Positions 33,339-49,910 of a DNA stretch of 64,000 nt are shown here, one piece after another. Both the position numbers and the translations under genes were made by a program. The stretch's first letter is position 1. The number at the start of each line of letters is the position of its first letter. Source of the stretch: Isoetes taiwanensis (taxonomy: Eukaryota; Streptophyta; Lycopodiopsida; Isoetales; Isoetaceae); the NCBI GenBank assembly GCA_021234155.1, contig JAJEKV010000049.1, forward strand, positions 4,245,487 to 4,309,486, given 5' to 3'. The notes under the pieces were generated by a model. That model made no database searches. It had not been told where the DNA came from and saw only the letters and a list, made by a program, of their open reading frames with translations.

Positions 33339-34775
33339 TGGATTTTTATGTGACAAATGAGTCTGATATAAAAATTGACAAGTTGGCTTCTTCAGCATGG
33401 CATTTGTGCCGTATTCTCAGCGTAAATACACATCCTTCATTTGATATGCTCTCTAAACTTCTAGTAAAATGGAGTCTTAGCTTGTAGAATGTCATTTTTT
33501 TATGCCGAATTTTAATATTATAATTCTTGATCAGATCCGTCATGTCCATGCACAAATTGCACATAGATAGTGAACTTGAAATGAAATGGAACCAAGGCTT
33601 AGTGAAATTGAGCAGAGTTTCCTTTAGTGGTTTCTTGTAGGATAGAGCATGGCTCAACTCGTTAAATTGGAAGAGAGCAAGTAAAAAACTACAGTTAAGA
33701 ATATGATGTCGGCTAAGCATCTTAGTCCATTGAGTGTTACATAATATTTTTTTCACAAGAAGAGAATAGAAGCCCTTTGGAAAAATAATACTGTTGTGGT
33801 CCCAAAATGCTTCATATTTAGGAACGTTTATCTATGAAATTGACAAAAGTAAATTCAAAAAGTTCAGCTGATGGGGGATTTCCTCTGGCAAGATCACACG
33901 AAGAGAAAGGTAGCTCCAAGGAATGGCTGAATAAACAGTTCTACTCAAGCAGTGGATTTAAGCACGGGCTTAAATTATGCAAGAGGTTGTAACATTCTCC
34001 AACACTGATACAAAGAGTGACAAGAGGAACCTGGCCTTTCCACATCAAGGACAATATGGCTCTAGAGGCATCTTTTTGAAGGAGTTTAATGGACATCACA
34101 ACGGAATTGTAAGTATAAGGAAGAATAAACATCACCTCGCACTTTGCTCAGCTGCTAGCAAAGAATCTGAGCTATCATAATTTTCAATTCAATATTTTGG
34201 TGGTTTTCTTTGACTCCTTTGACTCTAGATTCTGGATATATTTCTTCAGGTGGACTTTCACTTGACCTTAATTTCAAGCAGTCCCTGTCATACATATAAA
34301 ATCTTTCTTTCAGTCTCATCTCAGCTTTAGCGTACAAGATATTTCTTCATCATCACCTTCTAAATCTTCTTTTTACTCCTTGGTTCACCTCTTAAGGAAT
34401 CTGCTCGAAGTTAAATTAAAAGTCATTGTAGTCACAATGCTATTCTTGTGACAAAAGTACTGCCGCAGCATTGGAAAGAAGTGGCAAGTGGCTAGTACTG
34501 CGGCAGCATTGGAAAGAAGTGGCAACAATTGCAATCTTCTGAAAGTCAATTCCATAATGCGAAGGTCCCAACATCGAGATTTTAGGTTCTGCATTGCATA
34601 GTAGATCTTTTGAGTGGATTGCTAAGAAATGATGGAATGATTTTTATGGTTGTATTTCGTTCCTTCTTGCTTAGTTTGTACAGACACATCGTGTATGTAA
34701 TTAAATCTTTAATGTGCTTAACATGTTATAGCACTAAATTTATATTTATTTATAAACAGTTTTTGTTGTTTCTAG
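33339..34775. other. Unassigned region upstream of the first recognisable DRC10 exon
   Basis: No exon can be called with confidence. It includes a 38-bp tandem duplication (34456-34531, AGTACTGCxGCAGCATTGGA) and several possible short exons. For example, CTGATGGGGGATTTCCTCTG near 33868 ends before a GTAGCT donor. The N-terminal coding part of DRC10 may lie here, in copy A's end, or be missing. Confidence 0.4.
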
Positions 34776-37574
34776 ATCCATCATCCTGCACTAGCACAGT
34801 TTGTAACCAGGAAATGTAAGGATCCTGGATTGCTCATGTTCAATGAGACATTTGAAAAGGTGATTCTTTGCACAAGCACTTAACTCTTAATTGATATGTT
34901 TTTAAAGAAAGTGGAAAATCAGTATGTCGACATGATTTTATAGTTGAACTGTACTTTAGGAGGGCAACATGTAATGATGTAACCACTATCAAATTCAAAA
35001 TGTGTTACATAAATAAGAATTTGTGTGCTATCAATTGATCAGTTCTCTATCTCTTTTATAGTTTAGGTTGTTGGTGGTTAAACGATTAACTACAACACTA
35101 GAAGAAGAAAGTGCAATTCAAGCTTATCTGGATGAAGTTTTTCGTCGGGAAGATAAGGTAGACGTAAATTGTAGTATGACAACTAGGCCTCTCCCAATGG
35201 CATTGTAAATTCTTGCAGCTGATTTATCCTATTTTGTCAGTTATAATATTCAAGTCATATTCTTCCTTGTGAACCTGTTATGGTATTTCAGGCCGTGAAA
35301 GATCATACTGCACTTTTACAACTGCTAGAGATGGAGAGGGATAAACGTCATAAAGCTTTTGAACAATACCAAGATGCAGTTCGCGCTTTCAATGGTAGTG
35401 TTACTTATGATGCTTAAAAGATTTCTAATGTGACAGTGCTTGCCGATAAAATCTACTAGAAACACGATATACAAGTTTGTATAGTTTTGCATACTAAACT
35501 AGCTTAGGTGGAAAGGATTTAATATGAACACCATTCATTTGCGGAAAGCACATATCGATTGCTGGATCATCTGTGAATTTGACAAGCTTTTATTTATGAG
35601 AAGAAGATAGTGATGAAGAGTTTACACAATTTTCTCCTCATGTATACATATCCAAAGTTTAGACAATTTTATTCTTATGTATGTATAACCGAATAGGGTG
35701 GTAGTTATATATTATTAGATTATTGTATCAATAGTTCAGTGAATAGGCTATCTTTAAAGAGAGATTATCATATTGAGGTTTTGAATGAGCCATTATACCA
35801 TACTCCAAACTTTGCTGGTTGCCTATACTGCAGATTACCCCATATCAGGTTTACATTTAACCCAAATAAAATACTCTATCCCTTCTGGAGTATCCAAAAC
35901 AACTAAAGGTTTTATCGCAAAATGTTTGTTTTATCTTATGCCTTTCTCTACGTAAAAATACTATCTATTTATTTTACCAAAATATCAGAATTTTTTTTGC
36001 TGATCGTTCAAGTAATATAATAACCACCTCATAAATAAAAGTATCAAAATCAAAGTCTATTATAAAGTTAGTAAAATGTTCATGACACTTCCAACAATTT
36101 TCAGAGGAAACACAGGCAGAAAGAGACCGAGCATTGGCCGAAGAACAAGACATGCAGAGTAATTTTGATTCCGTGGAAGCAGATGAATACAATTTCTTTA
36201 TTGAGAGGGTAGAAGTTGTCTTGCATGCATGCCCTAGGTACATCACTGTATGAAATAATTTAAAGGTTTATTTTTCCCTTTGTTTTTCAACAGGAGAAAC
36301 GTCTTTCGGAAGAATCTATTCAGCTAAAAAGTCAGTTGGCAAAAATGCAAATTGGAGACGTGCTTTTTATTATATAAATAATAACTCCTCTAGATTTTGA
36401 TTATAGGAATTATCTATGATAGACAGAAAATAGAACACTGGAGCTTACAGCACGTGGAAAGAAAGAACAAAGTTCCGAGGAAGTGAGAAGCTCATTACAG
36501 GACTACCAAGAAGCCATTGCTGAAAGGCAAGAAGACTTAAGCAACCTAATAGTGAGTATGCCCACTTGCTAACAAAGTGTGATATTATGCAATTTAATTT
36601 GGTTGCACACCAGTCATTGAGCGTTTGTGTTGATTTTGGATGTCTTTCCAAGACCTAGAGTTATTATATCAAGGCTATACATGTTCTGTAGTGCTTAACA
36701 AAAATGCCATGTGGCATATATCTCTTGAATTTGGACGTGCATATTTAGTGTATATAAGTCAGTTCTGATCCACTTTTCATTTCCTCTGCCGTAGCAGGAA
36801 AAGCACAATGTTGTAGATGAGAAATACAGATTCCTGAAGGGTTACTATGATGAAAAGGCGCGCCTGGTATAAGAGTTCTTGACATTTATAAATGGTTGTC
36901 TATTCATTTTGATAACCTTTTACCATCTTTTGTTTTCTAGGAAAAGAAAAGACAGGATGAGGAAAGGGCTCGTGCAGAAGCTAAAGCAGTGAGTTCGATA
37001 TAGAAAATTAAATAAAGCAAATTAAAGTTCTTTATTATAATTTGGTTTTCAAGCGGCCTTACACAGAAAGAGGAGAGGCGGCAGGGAGAAGCTGCAAAAA
37101 GGATTCAACGTGTGTGGAGGAAATTTCATCGTAAGAAAATCGAGGAACGTAAGAAGGTAATGAAGATTTGTTATTTTATAACTTTTGTTAAATGTGTATT
37201 GATCATCACAAAATTCCCATCAAATGACTGTCACCGTAAAACGTTATATTTTTCCCTGAAAACATAGTCATTTTCTACTTGGTAAAATAGCTGTTCTCAG
37301 TACACTTTCAAGTGTCGACCCACTTCAGTAGAATCTACATAGAATGGATTTAAAGTAACAGTCATGCCTATTGATAAAGGATTGTAATAATGTTTATTTA
37401 TTAGTTAACAATGAAAACTTTGTATAATATATGGATAAACACATTTGTACTTATAACTGGCCCAATGACAGTACTCCAACCATGTAATATACTTTATTGC
37501 AGAAGGGGAAAGGAAAGAAAGGGAAAGGAAAAGGAAAAGGTCAAGGAAAGAAAAAAGAAGCAAAGAAGAAATGA
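34776..37574 (+). CDS. DRC10: DRC10/IQCD-like dynein regulatory complex protein, ten 3' exons
   Basis: DRC10 is a coiled-coil subunit of the nexin-dynein regulatory complex that links outer doublets in motile cilia. Ten exons with GT-AG borders keep one frame: 34776-34859, 35062-35157, 35292-35394, 36105-36208, 36294-36359, 36423-36551, 36798-36866, 36941-36988, 37067-37156 and 37503-37574 (TGA 37572). The family's features appear in order: FRLLVVKRLTTTLEEE, an ENR...RGKK...QDYQEAIAERQEDL block, a charged coil, one IQ motif (AAKRIQRVWRKFHRKK) and a Gly/Lys tail (KGKGKKGKGKGKGQGKKKEA), as in animal IQCD. The N-terminal third is not found. Only sperm-flagellate plants need this gene. Confidence 0.85.
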
Positions 37575-38246
37575 ATTGAATTGTATTGAATTGAGTTGGT
37601 TTTTAACGTCCTCAGAGACCAATTGTTCTATAGGACACAATATCCTAATTGGACATCTTCTCTGTGTTTTTTTACTATGTTAAATTTTTCTTTTATTATT
37701 ATTTTTTATTTTTATTTTAGAGAACATCTTTATTACAAGTAGACTTATAATGTTTGCAAATGCGTTTTTCAAACTTTTTTGTTCAAACAAGAAGTTAGTC
37801 ATTAAAGATAAAGAAGAAAGAAGAATAACAAAAGTTTTTTGTTTTTTAAAAGGCACAACATCGCATGCTTCATAAACAAGAAAAATGTGCAATTTATAAT
37901 AGACAAAGGCTTTTTTTTTTTTTTTTTTTTTTAAAGGATGCAATAAGCACAACATCAAACATCGACTAACAGCAGAATCCGACTCGATTGCTAAGTTTTA
38001 GAGTGATGGCCGATGGAACAGCTATAAGTGAAGGGTCCTCAAGTAAGAAACCGTGAATCTTATTATTATTGCCATTGCCATGAATTTTCGCAGGGAAGCT
38101 CATGGAAGTTGTGATGCCGGGCATGTGGAATAGATAGATGTAAAGAGTTATAGATGTGATTGTATCCGTAAAAGTAATAGAGTATCAACGGTTTAGAAGG
38201 AAGGAAGGAAGGAAGTATATTTTAACATCCATGGAGGCCAACTGGC
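37575..38246. other. Noncoding spacer with poly-T and GGAA microsatellite
   Basis: It contains a T run of about 23 bases near 37910-37933 and an AAGG/GGAA tract near 38197-38216. No gene seen. Confidence 0.7.
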
Positions 38247-40243
38247 CTATGAGACGGTTTTACAATATAGCGGAAAGTTTCCAAACACAAAAGAAAACCA
38301 CAAAAACCCTGTACAATGTGTCTCTACCACTGGGATGAAAAAACCCCCCGTGTGGGAAAAACCCTTGTAGTAGGCGCGTTGAGAGGCCCTATTTGGGCTC
38401 AAATTCCTGTCTTTGTGAGGGACTCCCCGCCCGGTGGAGACTTGCAGAATGTAGGACGCAAGAGGTGCCACCATTGGCGAAGCCAGCAGTTGATGAATTG
38501 CTATCTCAGACCATCTGAGATCGGCATGAGCTACTCGGATGTGTGCATATGCTGGGCATTCCTGTAGAGCATGGTGTTCATCTTCTACTATTTGCATGTG
38601 ACAGCACTGGCATAATCTCTCATGCCGGGGGATTCCCTGCCCTCCATCCGTACCCCAGCGGCCTGTCTCAATTCTGAGATGGTGGGACCCTGTCCTTATT
38701 GCAGCTATAGCTCTTCGTTTCTTGGTGGAGATGTGTGCCTTCAAATACTGGTGGGGGCCGTGTTCAAGCGACGGATTGACCTGTGGTAGTGCTCTATTTT
38801 GGGCTTTGCAAGAGTGGGCGCATCTCACAGAGAGGCAGCAAAGCGCGCATTCAAATGCAGCTCCTGCTCCGCGATATCCGACATATCCATGATGTGTTGA
38901 TAGTCTATGGACCATCTTGCGAACCATCCCCTACAATGCTCTTGCCATACTCTCTTCAGACGTTGCGGCCCTTAAGCCAATAACAGAGCCCGGGGAGGAA
39001 GACGTTGTGCATCCATTTCGTCAACCTTATGGAAATATGCAAGGTGCCTGCAAGATAGCGTATCGCCGTAGGGCCAAAAGCCGCCTCATACAAACAAAAT
39101 TGGATAAGGCACCGCGGTCCTTGACGCCTAGGTCAGTATGTCGAAAAAGCCGCAGACCCTCTCTAGCTTATCCCAAGTACCCTTTGCTAATCGGCTGCCG
39201 CCCCCGCACCTCCTCTACCCCATACAAAGCTAGCATCCAATCGCAGAGATCTATTATGTAACGTTTATTCTCAGATTGCATCTGAGGGCTTTCCATCCCG
39301 TGGCCGACCCTTCTTTCTACAGTCATCCCATAGCATGTTAGCAGAGAAATCGATTCCCGTGATACTTAAAGGTCCTTACAACTTCCATCCTTTGTCCTCT
39401 CGTAATAGAAGTCCGGGATATCATGCTAGGCGCATGTGATTGGCAACAACTTGGTTTTCTGGCCGGGTTGATTGCCATTCTGCTATGTCACGTAATTGAT
39501 CGAGAGCATCCAAATGTTCCCGTGATACTCCACGGGTCGTATGGGATAATAATCCTAGATCGCCCCGCATAGAGCAACTTTTTTTATCAGATATGCCTCA
39601 CGGCAATTTGCGGGCCACCACCTCCATGTTCTTGCATCCGTGTCTCCAACTTGTCAATATAGAGTCCAAAAGCGTTGGAGATAACGGGCATCCTTTTAAC
39701 ACCTATGGTGCCCGTTCACCCTGTTGGTGCGATGCGGGCAAAGTGGCATACATTCCGGCCATACTGGTAGGTAGATGGCATTCTCGCAAATCGTGGGACA
39801 TGTAGCTCCGGCAAGCGTTGCCACAACAAAGGTCCCGAGGGACCGTGATCATATGCCGCCTTAAAATCTGACGAAAACAAAGAATACAGGTCACGTCATG
39901 CATTGCGGCTAGCTTCCATAAGGATTCTGAGAGTAAAAATATGATCACTCATGGAGTGGGCAGGGCGGAAACCTGCCTGGCCAACTGCACGCACTCCAGT
40001 TTCCTCCGCCCATTGCGTTAACTTCTTCTCCAGCACACCTGCTAGAGGTTTCGCGAGTAACGGGCTCACCATGATTATACGGTAGTTGGTGGAGTCATCC
40101 CTGTTTCCCGTCTTATGAATAGGGGTGACCTTGCTAACCATCCATTCCTGCGGGAGGCCCTCTCTGATGGCCTGATTGATTATCCCTGTCAAAGGCCCGA
40201 GCGAAGCTGGCCCACCCCATTTCAACAGCCCGAGGCGAGGCAT
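38247..40243 (-). pseudogene. LINE reverse transcriptase and C-terminal domain relic (copy B side)
   Basis: The minus strand starts at 40243 with an open frame to 39896 carrying the N-terminal RT blocks (LPQEWMVSKVTPIHKTGNRD, GVRAVGQAGFRPAHSMSDHI). The catalytic middle (39000-39890) is frameshifted. It ends with a 226-residue open frame (38927-38247) typical of the C-terminus of plant LINEs: KKRRAIAAIRTGSHHLRIET, then a Cys/His cluster LCQCCHMQIVEDEHHALQEC. The element is 5'-truncated at about 40243. Bases from 39332 rightwards are duplicated at the left edge of the window. Confidence 0.82.
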
Positions 40244-43820
<3,577 letters not shown>

Positions 43821-44174
43821 TAGCCACAGAGATAAAATTTTTTTTATCTCTCGTTAGTATCTGACGAGAGATAAAATATCTGATGCCTTGAGAGATGGAC
43901 GAGAGACAAATGTCTCTCGCCCTCTAACAGGCTCAATTAGGAGGGAGATCCACCTAAAGGGAGGGAGTCCATCGATTTTTCTTCCCGCCTCTTCCTTGGC
44001 GCCATCTGCAAGCTCGAATTATCCCACAGGCAAGATTTCGCCTCCTGGTGAGTATCGAAATATCCCATATCATTGTTTTCCAGTTTCTATTGTCCCATTT
44101 TTTGTGTTCAAGAGCCATTTCTGTTCAATCTCAGCTCTACAATCAGACTTCTCGGCCCGGATTTGCATTCTTTG

Positions 44175-45533
44175 ATGGATCCGGTCATTTTGGGCATGAT
44201 TGCCATGCTTTTGAGGGCTATTCGACTCGGCTTGGCTTTCCAAAGCTACTGTCTACATTTGATACAGGAGAATGAACGAGAAGGGTCAATGGATATTTTA
44301 GAGCAGAATGCAGAGGTAGAAGATAATATTCATCACATGTGTGCAGCATCCACACTCTTTCTAGCAGCTTGTTCGAGATTAAGGAGGCCTCCCCGAAGAT
44401 TTTGGGTATGTCCAAGGCGCATAAAACCACATTGGGACAACATTGATAATCACGCTTGGAATTGCCTCCCCTTTTGAGGGGCTATATGTGGCACCAGTTC
44501 TATCGGATGAAGAGGTCTGCATTTGAGAATTTAGTTCGACTGATTGTGCCTTACTTAATCAGGCCTGGAATGAAGGTCAGACTGCCTGTTGATCCCAGGA
44601 AAGCAGTGGCCATGGTGCTTTATTTTTTACCACATGGTGAGAAACCCTTGCATGTAGGTCAAAGATTTTATGTAGGTAAAGCTACTGTGCAGAAATACAC
44701 GAAAAAAATAACTCTTGTTTTGGCATCCAAGACTATGCTTTACAAGAGGTTCATTGCTTTACCAACAGGTCAAAGATTGTTGGATATAAACAAAGATTTT
44801 GAAGATGCAACAGGTATACCAAATATATTTGGAGCTGTTGATGGATCTCATATATATTTGTACAGAAAACCGTGGAGCAAAGACAAGGGTGATGACTATT
44901 ATTCCAGGCACAAAAGACATTCCTGCCTTATGCAAGGTGTGGTTACTCACCAGAGAATTTTTATTAATGTTTGTGTGAATAGGACTGGTTCTGTGCATGA
45001 TGCAAATCAATTTAAGAAAAGTTTGTTGTACAAGAGGTTGGCTGCCAAACAGATAATGCAAGAGTCTACTATTCAGATGACAGGAAAAAAGATTAGTCGT
45101 GGTCAAATGATCGGAGGAGGTGGTGTTACAATTCCACAAATCTTTGCTTTTGGGAATTCAAAGATATCCCTCTCGAAGATTTTTGATTAAAGTATTCCCT
45201 GATGGAAAGGGAGCCTATGGCAGATTTAATAAAAGGATTTGCAGAGGTAGAGTTTGTGTAGAAAATGGTTTTGGTATCGTTAAGGAAAAATTCAGAATTT
45301 TAAAGGCATTGCCTATCCATGTTGGTAGAGCAGCCAAAATAATCCATGCTACTTGTGTCTTGTGGAATTTCTGTATCATGCAAGATCTTCAGCTGGATTA
45401 CTTGCCATTGCAACGATATTCCCTGAAATTGAATATTATGAGACGAGAGGTAATGAACAAAAGGATGAAGAAAGAAGGGGATCAAATTAGACATGTCATA
45501 TTCCAGAATTTGGAACAAGTGAATGGAGATTGA
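44175..45533 (+). CDS. PIF/Harbinger DDE transposase, copy B (near-complete, frameshifted twice)
   Basis: This is the better-preserved transposase. The ATG at 44175 opens MDPVILGMIAML and reaches RRFWVCPRRIKPHWDNIDNH (to 44477). A one-base shift near 44470 leads to a 244-residue frame (to 45190) with WHQFYRMKRSAFENLVRLIV, GKATVQKYTKK, first catalytic Asp in GIPNIFGAVDGSHIYLYRKP and second in VNRTGSVHDANQFKK. A second shift near 45150 leads to the last frame with DGKGAYGRFNKRICRGR and the catalytic Glu in VENGFGIVKEKFRIL, ending in TGA at 45531. At the first break copy A is in frame, so that shift is likely an error or private to this copy. The enzyme would cut and paste its transposon in the nucleus together with a Myb-like partner. 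Confidence 0.88.
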
Positions 45534-46513
45534 GTGCTGCTAAATTCTTGTTACATATTTCTTGGTACACAACTCTTGGTACATAATTCTAAATTTTTTT
45601 GGTTCTCAGTTTCTGCTGTGTAACAGCAAGACAATAATTGCTCTTTTCAGCAAATGATGCAAACTTAAATAGTTATGTAGAGTTCTATTTCCATGCAAAC
45701 TTAAATTGTGGATTGTGAATTCAGCAATGTGCTTTGTGGCATTGAAATGTGTATTTTCTGTTTCTGTTTCTTGCTTTTAAAGAAACCTAAAGTAACATTT
45801 GCTACTATTCAGATAACATAACATTCAGCAAATGATGCAAACTTAAACACACAATAATTTGTTTGTGAACTCATTTTGTGAAACAGTTATGTCTATGTAG
45901 AGTTCTATTTCCATGTTATGTTCAGAAAGCATTGAGTTGGACACACTTAAAGATCCCTGTTAATAACACAACTACAAACTTAAATCTGTGCACAAACAAT
46001 TTCACAACTAGTGAACCTTGTACTAAATGAACTCAAAAGTACAGTTTCTGTTTCTTGCTTTTACAGAAACTTGATTATCAAACCTAAAGTAACATTTGCT
46101 TTTCTGTTACTTGCTTTTCTGTTACAAATGTAAAGCAACATTGCTGAAACTCAAGCATCCCTGTCAAACCGTTAAAAGAGTGCAAGACAATGACTTGCAA
46201 GACAATCTGTGAACAAAAACCAGAAACAACTCAATACTATGGAAAAATAAAACTTTGATTTATGTAAGTGCCGAAAGATACAAAAGGTGTGCTACCAAAA
46301 AAGCACAGGATTAGCAGAGTGAAGAAAGCCAAGACGTTTCTACAGGGAGGTTATATTAGAGGATATCTTTAGCCGAGAGTAGAGAGAATCCAGAACGTGG
46401 TCGTCTTAAAACAACATAAGCAAAAAAAAAAAAAAAAAAAACAAAGGAAGGATCATCTTCCTCGGCAGGGGTTTACAGTCGCCAGCAACAAAAAAAAACA
46501 TAGCAGGGCGTCT
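45534..46513. other. Noncoding stretch containing the empty site of LTR element 1
   Basis: AT-rich with short internal repeats. The undisrupted insertion target AGATCCCTGTTAATAAC lies at 45951-45967. A poly-A of about 18 lies near 46424-46441. Confidence 0.75.
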
Positions 46514-46885
46514 TCAACAAGCTACACAACTGTTTGTCGGAGTTCTGATCTCCATGAGCACCCACTGACCAGAAACCTTGACAAACGTGAACTCCACATG
46601 CACCTTACACGCATACGAGGTGCATTCATAATGGAACAACTCTTCCTCTATTCTTACGGTCCCCATATCCAAATACCGCACAAAAGCTTGTGCAGTAATG
46701 GAATTGTGGATCTTCCTTGTTTGAAGTATGGAAACCTCATTCTCCTCTACTGTGCATGCAGAGTTTGAGGAACCGACAGACATGGCTGCAGAGCTTGAGG
46801 AGCTTGAGGAGCTTGAGGAGCTTGGAGATGGCAAACGATGGCGGAATCTGAAGCGCTCCCTCACTACGGTTTTCGCCCTCGCCAT
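46514..46885 (-). CDS. Small Ser-rich ORF of unknown function, copy B
   Basis: The same ORF as 18398-18850, starting at the ATG at 46885 (MARAKTVVRERFRF). The Ser tract is shorter (about 11 against 18). Ten residues after EEELF are replaced by HYECTSYACK, and a TGA replaces the Trp codon of copy A after NSCVAC. The function is unknown. The length change of the Ser tract is a coding microsatellite polymorphism between the two copies. Confidence 0.4.
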   Translation of the reverse strand: MARAKTVVRERFRFRHRLPSPSSSSSSSSSSSAAMSVGSSNSACTVEENEVSILQTRKIHNSITAQAFVRYLDMGTVRIEEELFHYECTSYACKVHVEFTFVKVSGQWVLMEIRTPTNSCVAC

Positions 46886-47236
46886 CTCCTCAATAGAAAA
46901 ATGAAGAAATAATGTTTGGCACACTAAACGAAGATGCATTTGCTGGCTGATGGTACAATGGACCAGAATGTATAATGGTCCGAAATCATATATTGGAATA
47001 ATAAGACCAATACTACCAGACCAATACCAAGCAGACTGTTATGTCAGGCGACTTCAGTTTGCAAATAGAAAAATTCTTAAAGAATTGAAAATGACCTAAC
47101 CATTGCATCACATGACACAATATGAGACAAACATGCAACATCAACTTAGAATCTCAAAATAACAGAATTACTGTGACAGAGTATTACAGAATAACAGAAA
47201 AACAGAGTATAGAATTGAGAGGTGAATTACCTCAAT

Positions 47237-48420
47237 TTAGGAACTTGATTTCGATGAAGCAAGCTTGGCAATCTCCAGGAGGGTATCTTTTGTCATCTGA
47301 CAAATGCTTTGTGTCATAGTGGCCATTGATTCAGCAATTTTCAAGCTGTTGGCTGATCTCATTGTCTCTAATTCTTTGATCAATTCTGCCTTCTTCACAG
47401 AATCCTCCCTCATGAACTCCAATTTTCTTGCTTCATTTTCCCCAAAACTGTTTGCCATTTTAGATATGCCTGCTGCAATATCTTCATCTATATGAACTCG
47501 AGATCTTCTTTTGGTTGTTGGCTCCCCATAAACTCCTAGTTTATTGCAAGCAGCAGATCTTGGGCTTGTATCAGAAATATTGCAGCCACTTGGAGTCTCT
47601 TTCTGAGCACTAGTAGTGTCTTTACTGCCATTGCCAATTGGACTGCATGGACTGGCAGGAACACCTCCATTGTTCTCAACATTCACATTCTCAACATTTA
47701 CAAATTCCTCTTCAACAAAGGAAGCTTCAGTGCCAATTGTCTCATAGAATGCTTGAGACATAAATTCATTTGTGAACATATCAGCTTCTTGAAATGCCTC
47801 GGGACCAAAAGATCCATCATCTCCACCACGGGTATGTCTCTCTCATTAGTCCGTCAGGTGCTTTAAATCTTCCATGACTTCAAACCATGGCATTTCGAAG
47901 GTTCTGCTCCGGTCCTCTCTGAAGCTTCTTTTTCATCCCTAAATTTAATCTCGCAATTTATCCCATTTGTTTCTAAAGCGCCTTTATATCTTCTAAGCCC
48001 TCAACCCGAATGTCGAAGTTTTATCATGATCTCTCTCCACTGACTGGCTGATAGATTAATGTTTCCATTATTATGTACTTTATATTCTTTCATCAAGGAA
48101 AGCATTGTGCCAATTGCATTGTCGGACCAATCAACGGGGACGCTTTCTTTTCTTGCTTTCAATGGCATCGACATCACTTCCATGAACAATCAAGGCCAAA
48201 GAATTATCGGGGGCATCGACTCACCCGGGCTTTGGAACCATTGCCTTTTTCTCGCTTCCTCGGATTGCAATCCTTTGCACCTTCAGCCGAGCTGATCGCA
48301 ATGCATCGATTCGTGAATTTGACCAGTCATCTTCTTCGCCTCTTAGCGGGCAATTTCGGATCTAGGGGCACAAAGGGTTTCGCTGGTTTTTGGAAGAGCA
48401 GATCTAGAAGCTCTAGTCAT
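47237..48420 (-). CDS. Myb/SANT-like Harbinger partner protein, copy B (frameshifted in the middle)
   Basis: The ATG at 48420 corresponds to 20406 in copy A. The SANT/trihelix core is read at 48001-48189 (VDWSDNAIGTMLSLMKEYKV, SQWREIMIKL). The C-terminal half is fully open at 47779-47237: an acidic Asn/Val/Glu segment, a basic segment (TTKRRSRVHIDEDIAAG) and a helical tail (ESMATMTQSICQMTKDTLLE) ending in TAA. Such proteins bind subterminal transposon DNA and bring in the DDE transposase. Sites such as CGGACC for CAGACC near 48123 show that part of the breakage follows the CAG/CTG pattern. Confidence 0.8.
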
Positions 48421-49263
<843 letters not shown>

Positions 49264-49775
49264 ATGGATCTGGTGATTTTGGGGATGATTGCCATGGTCG
49301 TGCACACTATTATGCTCGGCATTGCATTGCAGCAATTTTGCCTAAACCTCATAGCTTCAGATGACAATGCCAAGCTCTTGGACTTAGCTAGACCGAATCC
49401 ATAGAAAGTAGCCGACTCATGACTTGCTGTCAATTTACCTTGATTCTGTGGACAAGGAGATTTTGGGTTGCAACGAGACAAACCACACAGTGGGATAGCA
49501 TTGACAACCATGCCTGGAATTGCTTGCCCTCTTATAGAAACATGAATCCCAACATAGCAACATATGGCCTTAGATATGAACATGTCTGTAATGCAAAAGC
49601 ACAACAACATGCCGAGGCAAAAATGAACAGCAGGCTATCGTTAACTCAAACAGAGAAAAAGCAAAACGGCTTCAATACATCCTTCCCTGCTCTCAACAGG
49701 AAGAAATCTGTAGCAACGAACAAACAACAGTACTCCAAACCAACCCTGAATCTCTCATTGATAAAGTTGTACTAG
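49264..49775 (+). pseudogene. Second, diverged Harbinger transposase relic (copy B, uninterrupted)
   Basis: The ATG at 49264 gives MDLVILGMIAMVVHTIMLGI, clearly related to MDPVILGMIAM of the first transposase. The frame stops after 44 codons. A second frame (49419-49775) carries RRFWVATRQTTQWDSIDNHA and WNCLPSY and then an unrelated tail. The DDE core is missing. The empty site of LTR element 2 (AGCAA, 49331-49335) lies inside the first frame. Confidence 0.72.
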
Positions 49776-49910
49776 ATCCTCAAAGATGGGCCACATACAT
49801 TTTCCATATCAGACTGCTAACATAAATACTATAGAAGAACTTCAGAGCATATATTCTAATGCGTAGAGATTCAAACTACTCATCTGGCCATCTCAGTTAG
49901 GTAAAATGTA

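Noticed and set aside
33346..33756. 136-codon minus ORF upstream of DRC10
   Set aside because: Its composition is not protein-like, it has no domain, and it is more likely intronic or intergenic AT-rich sequence.
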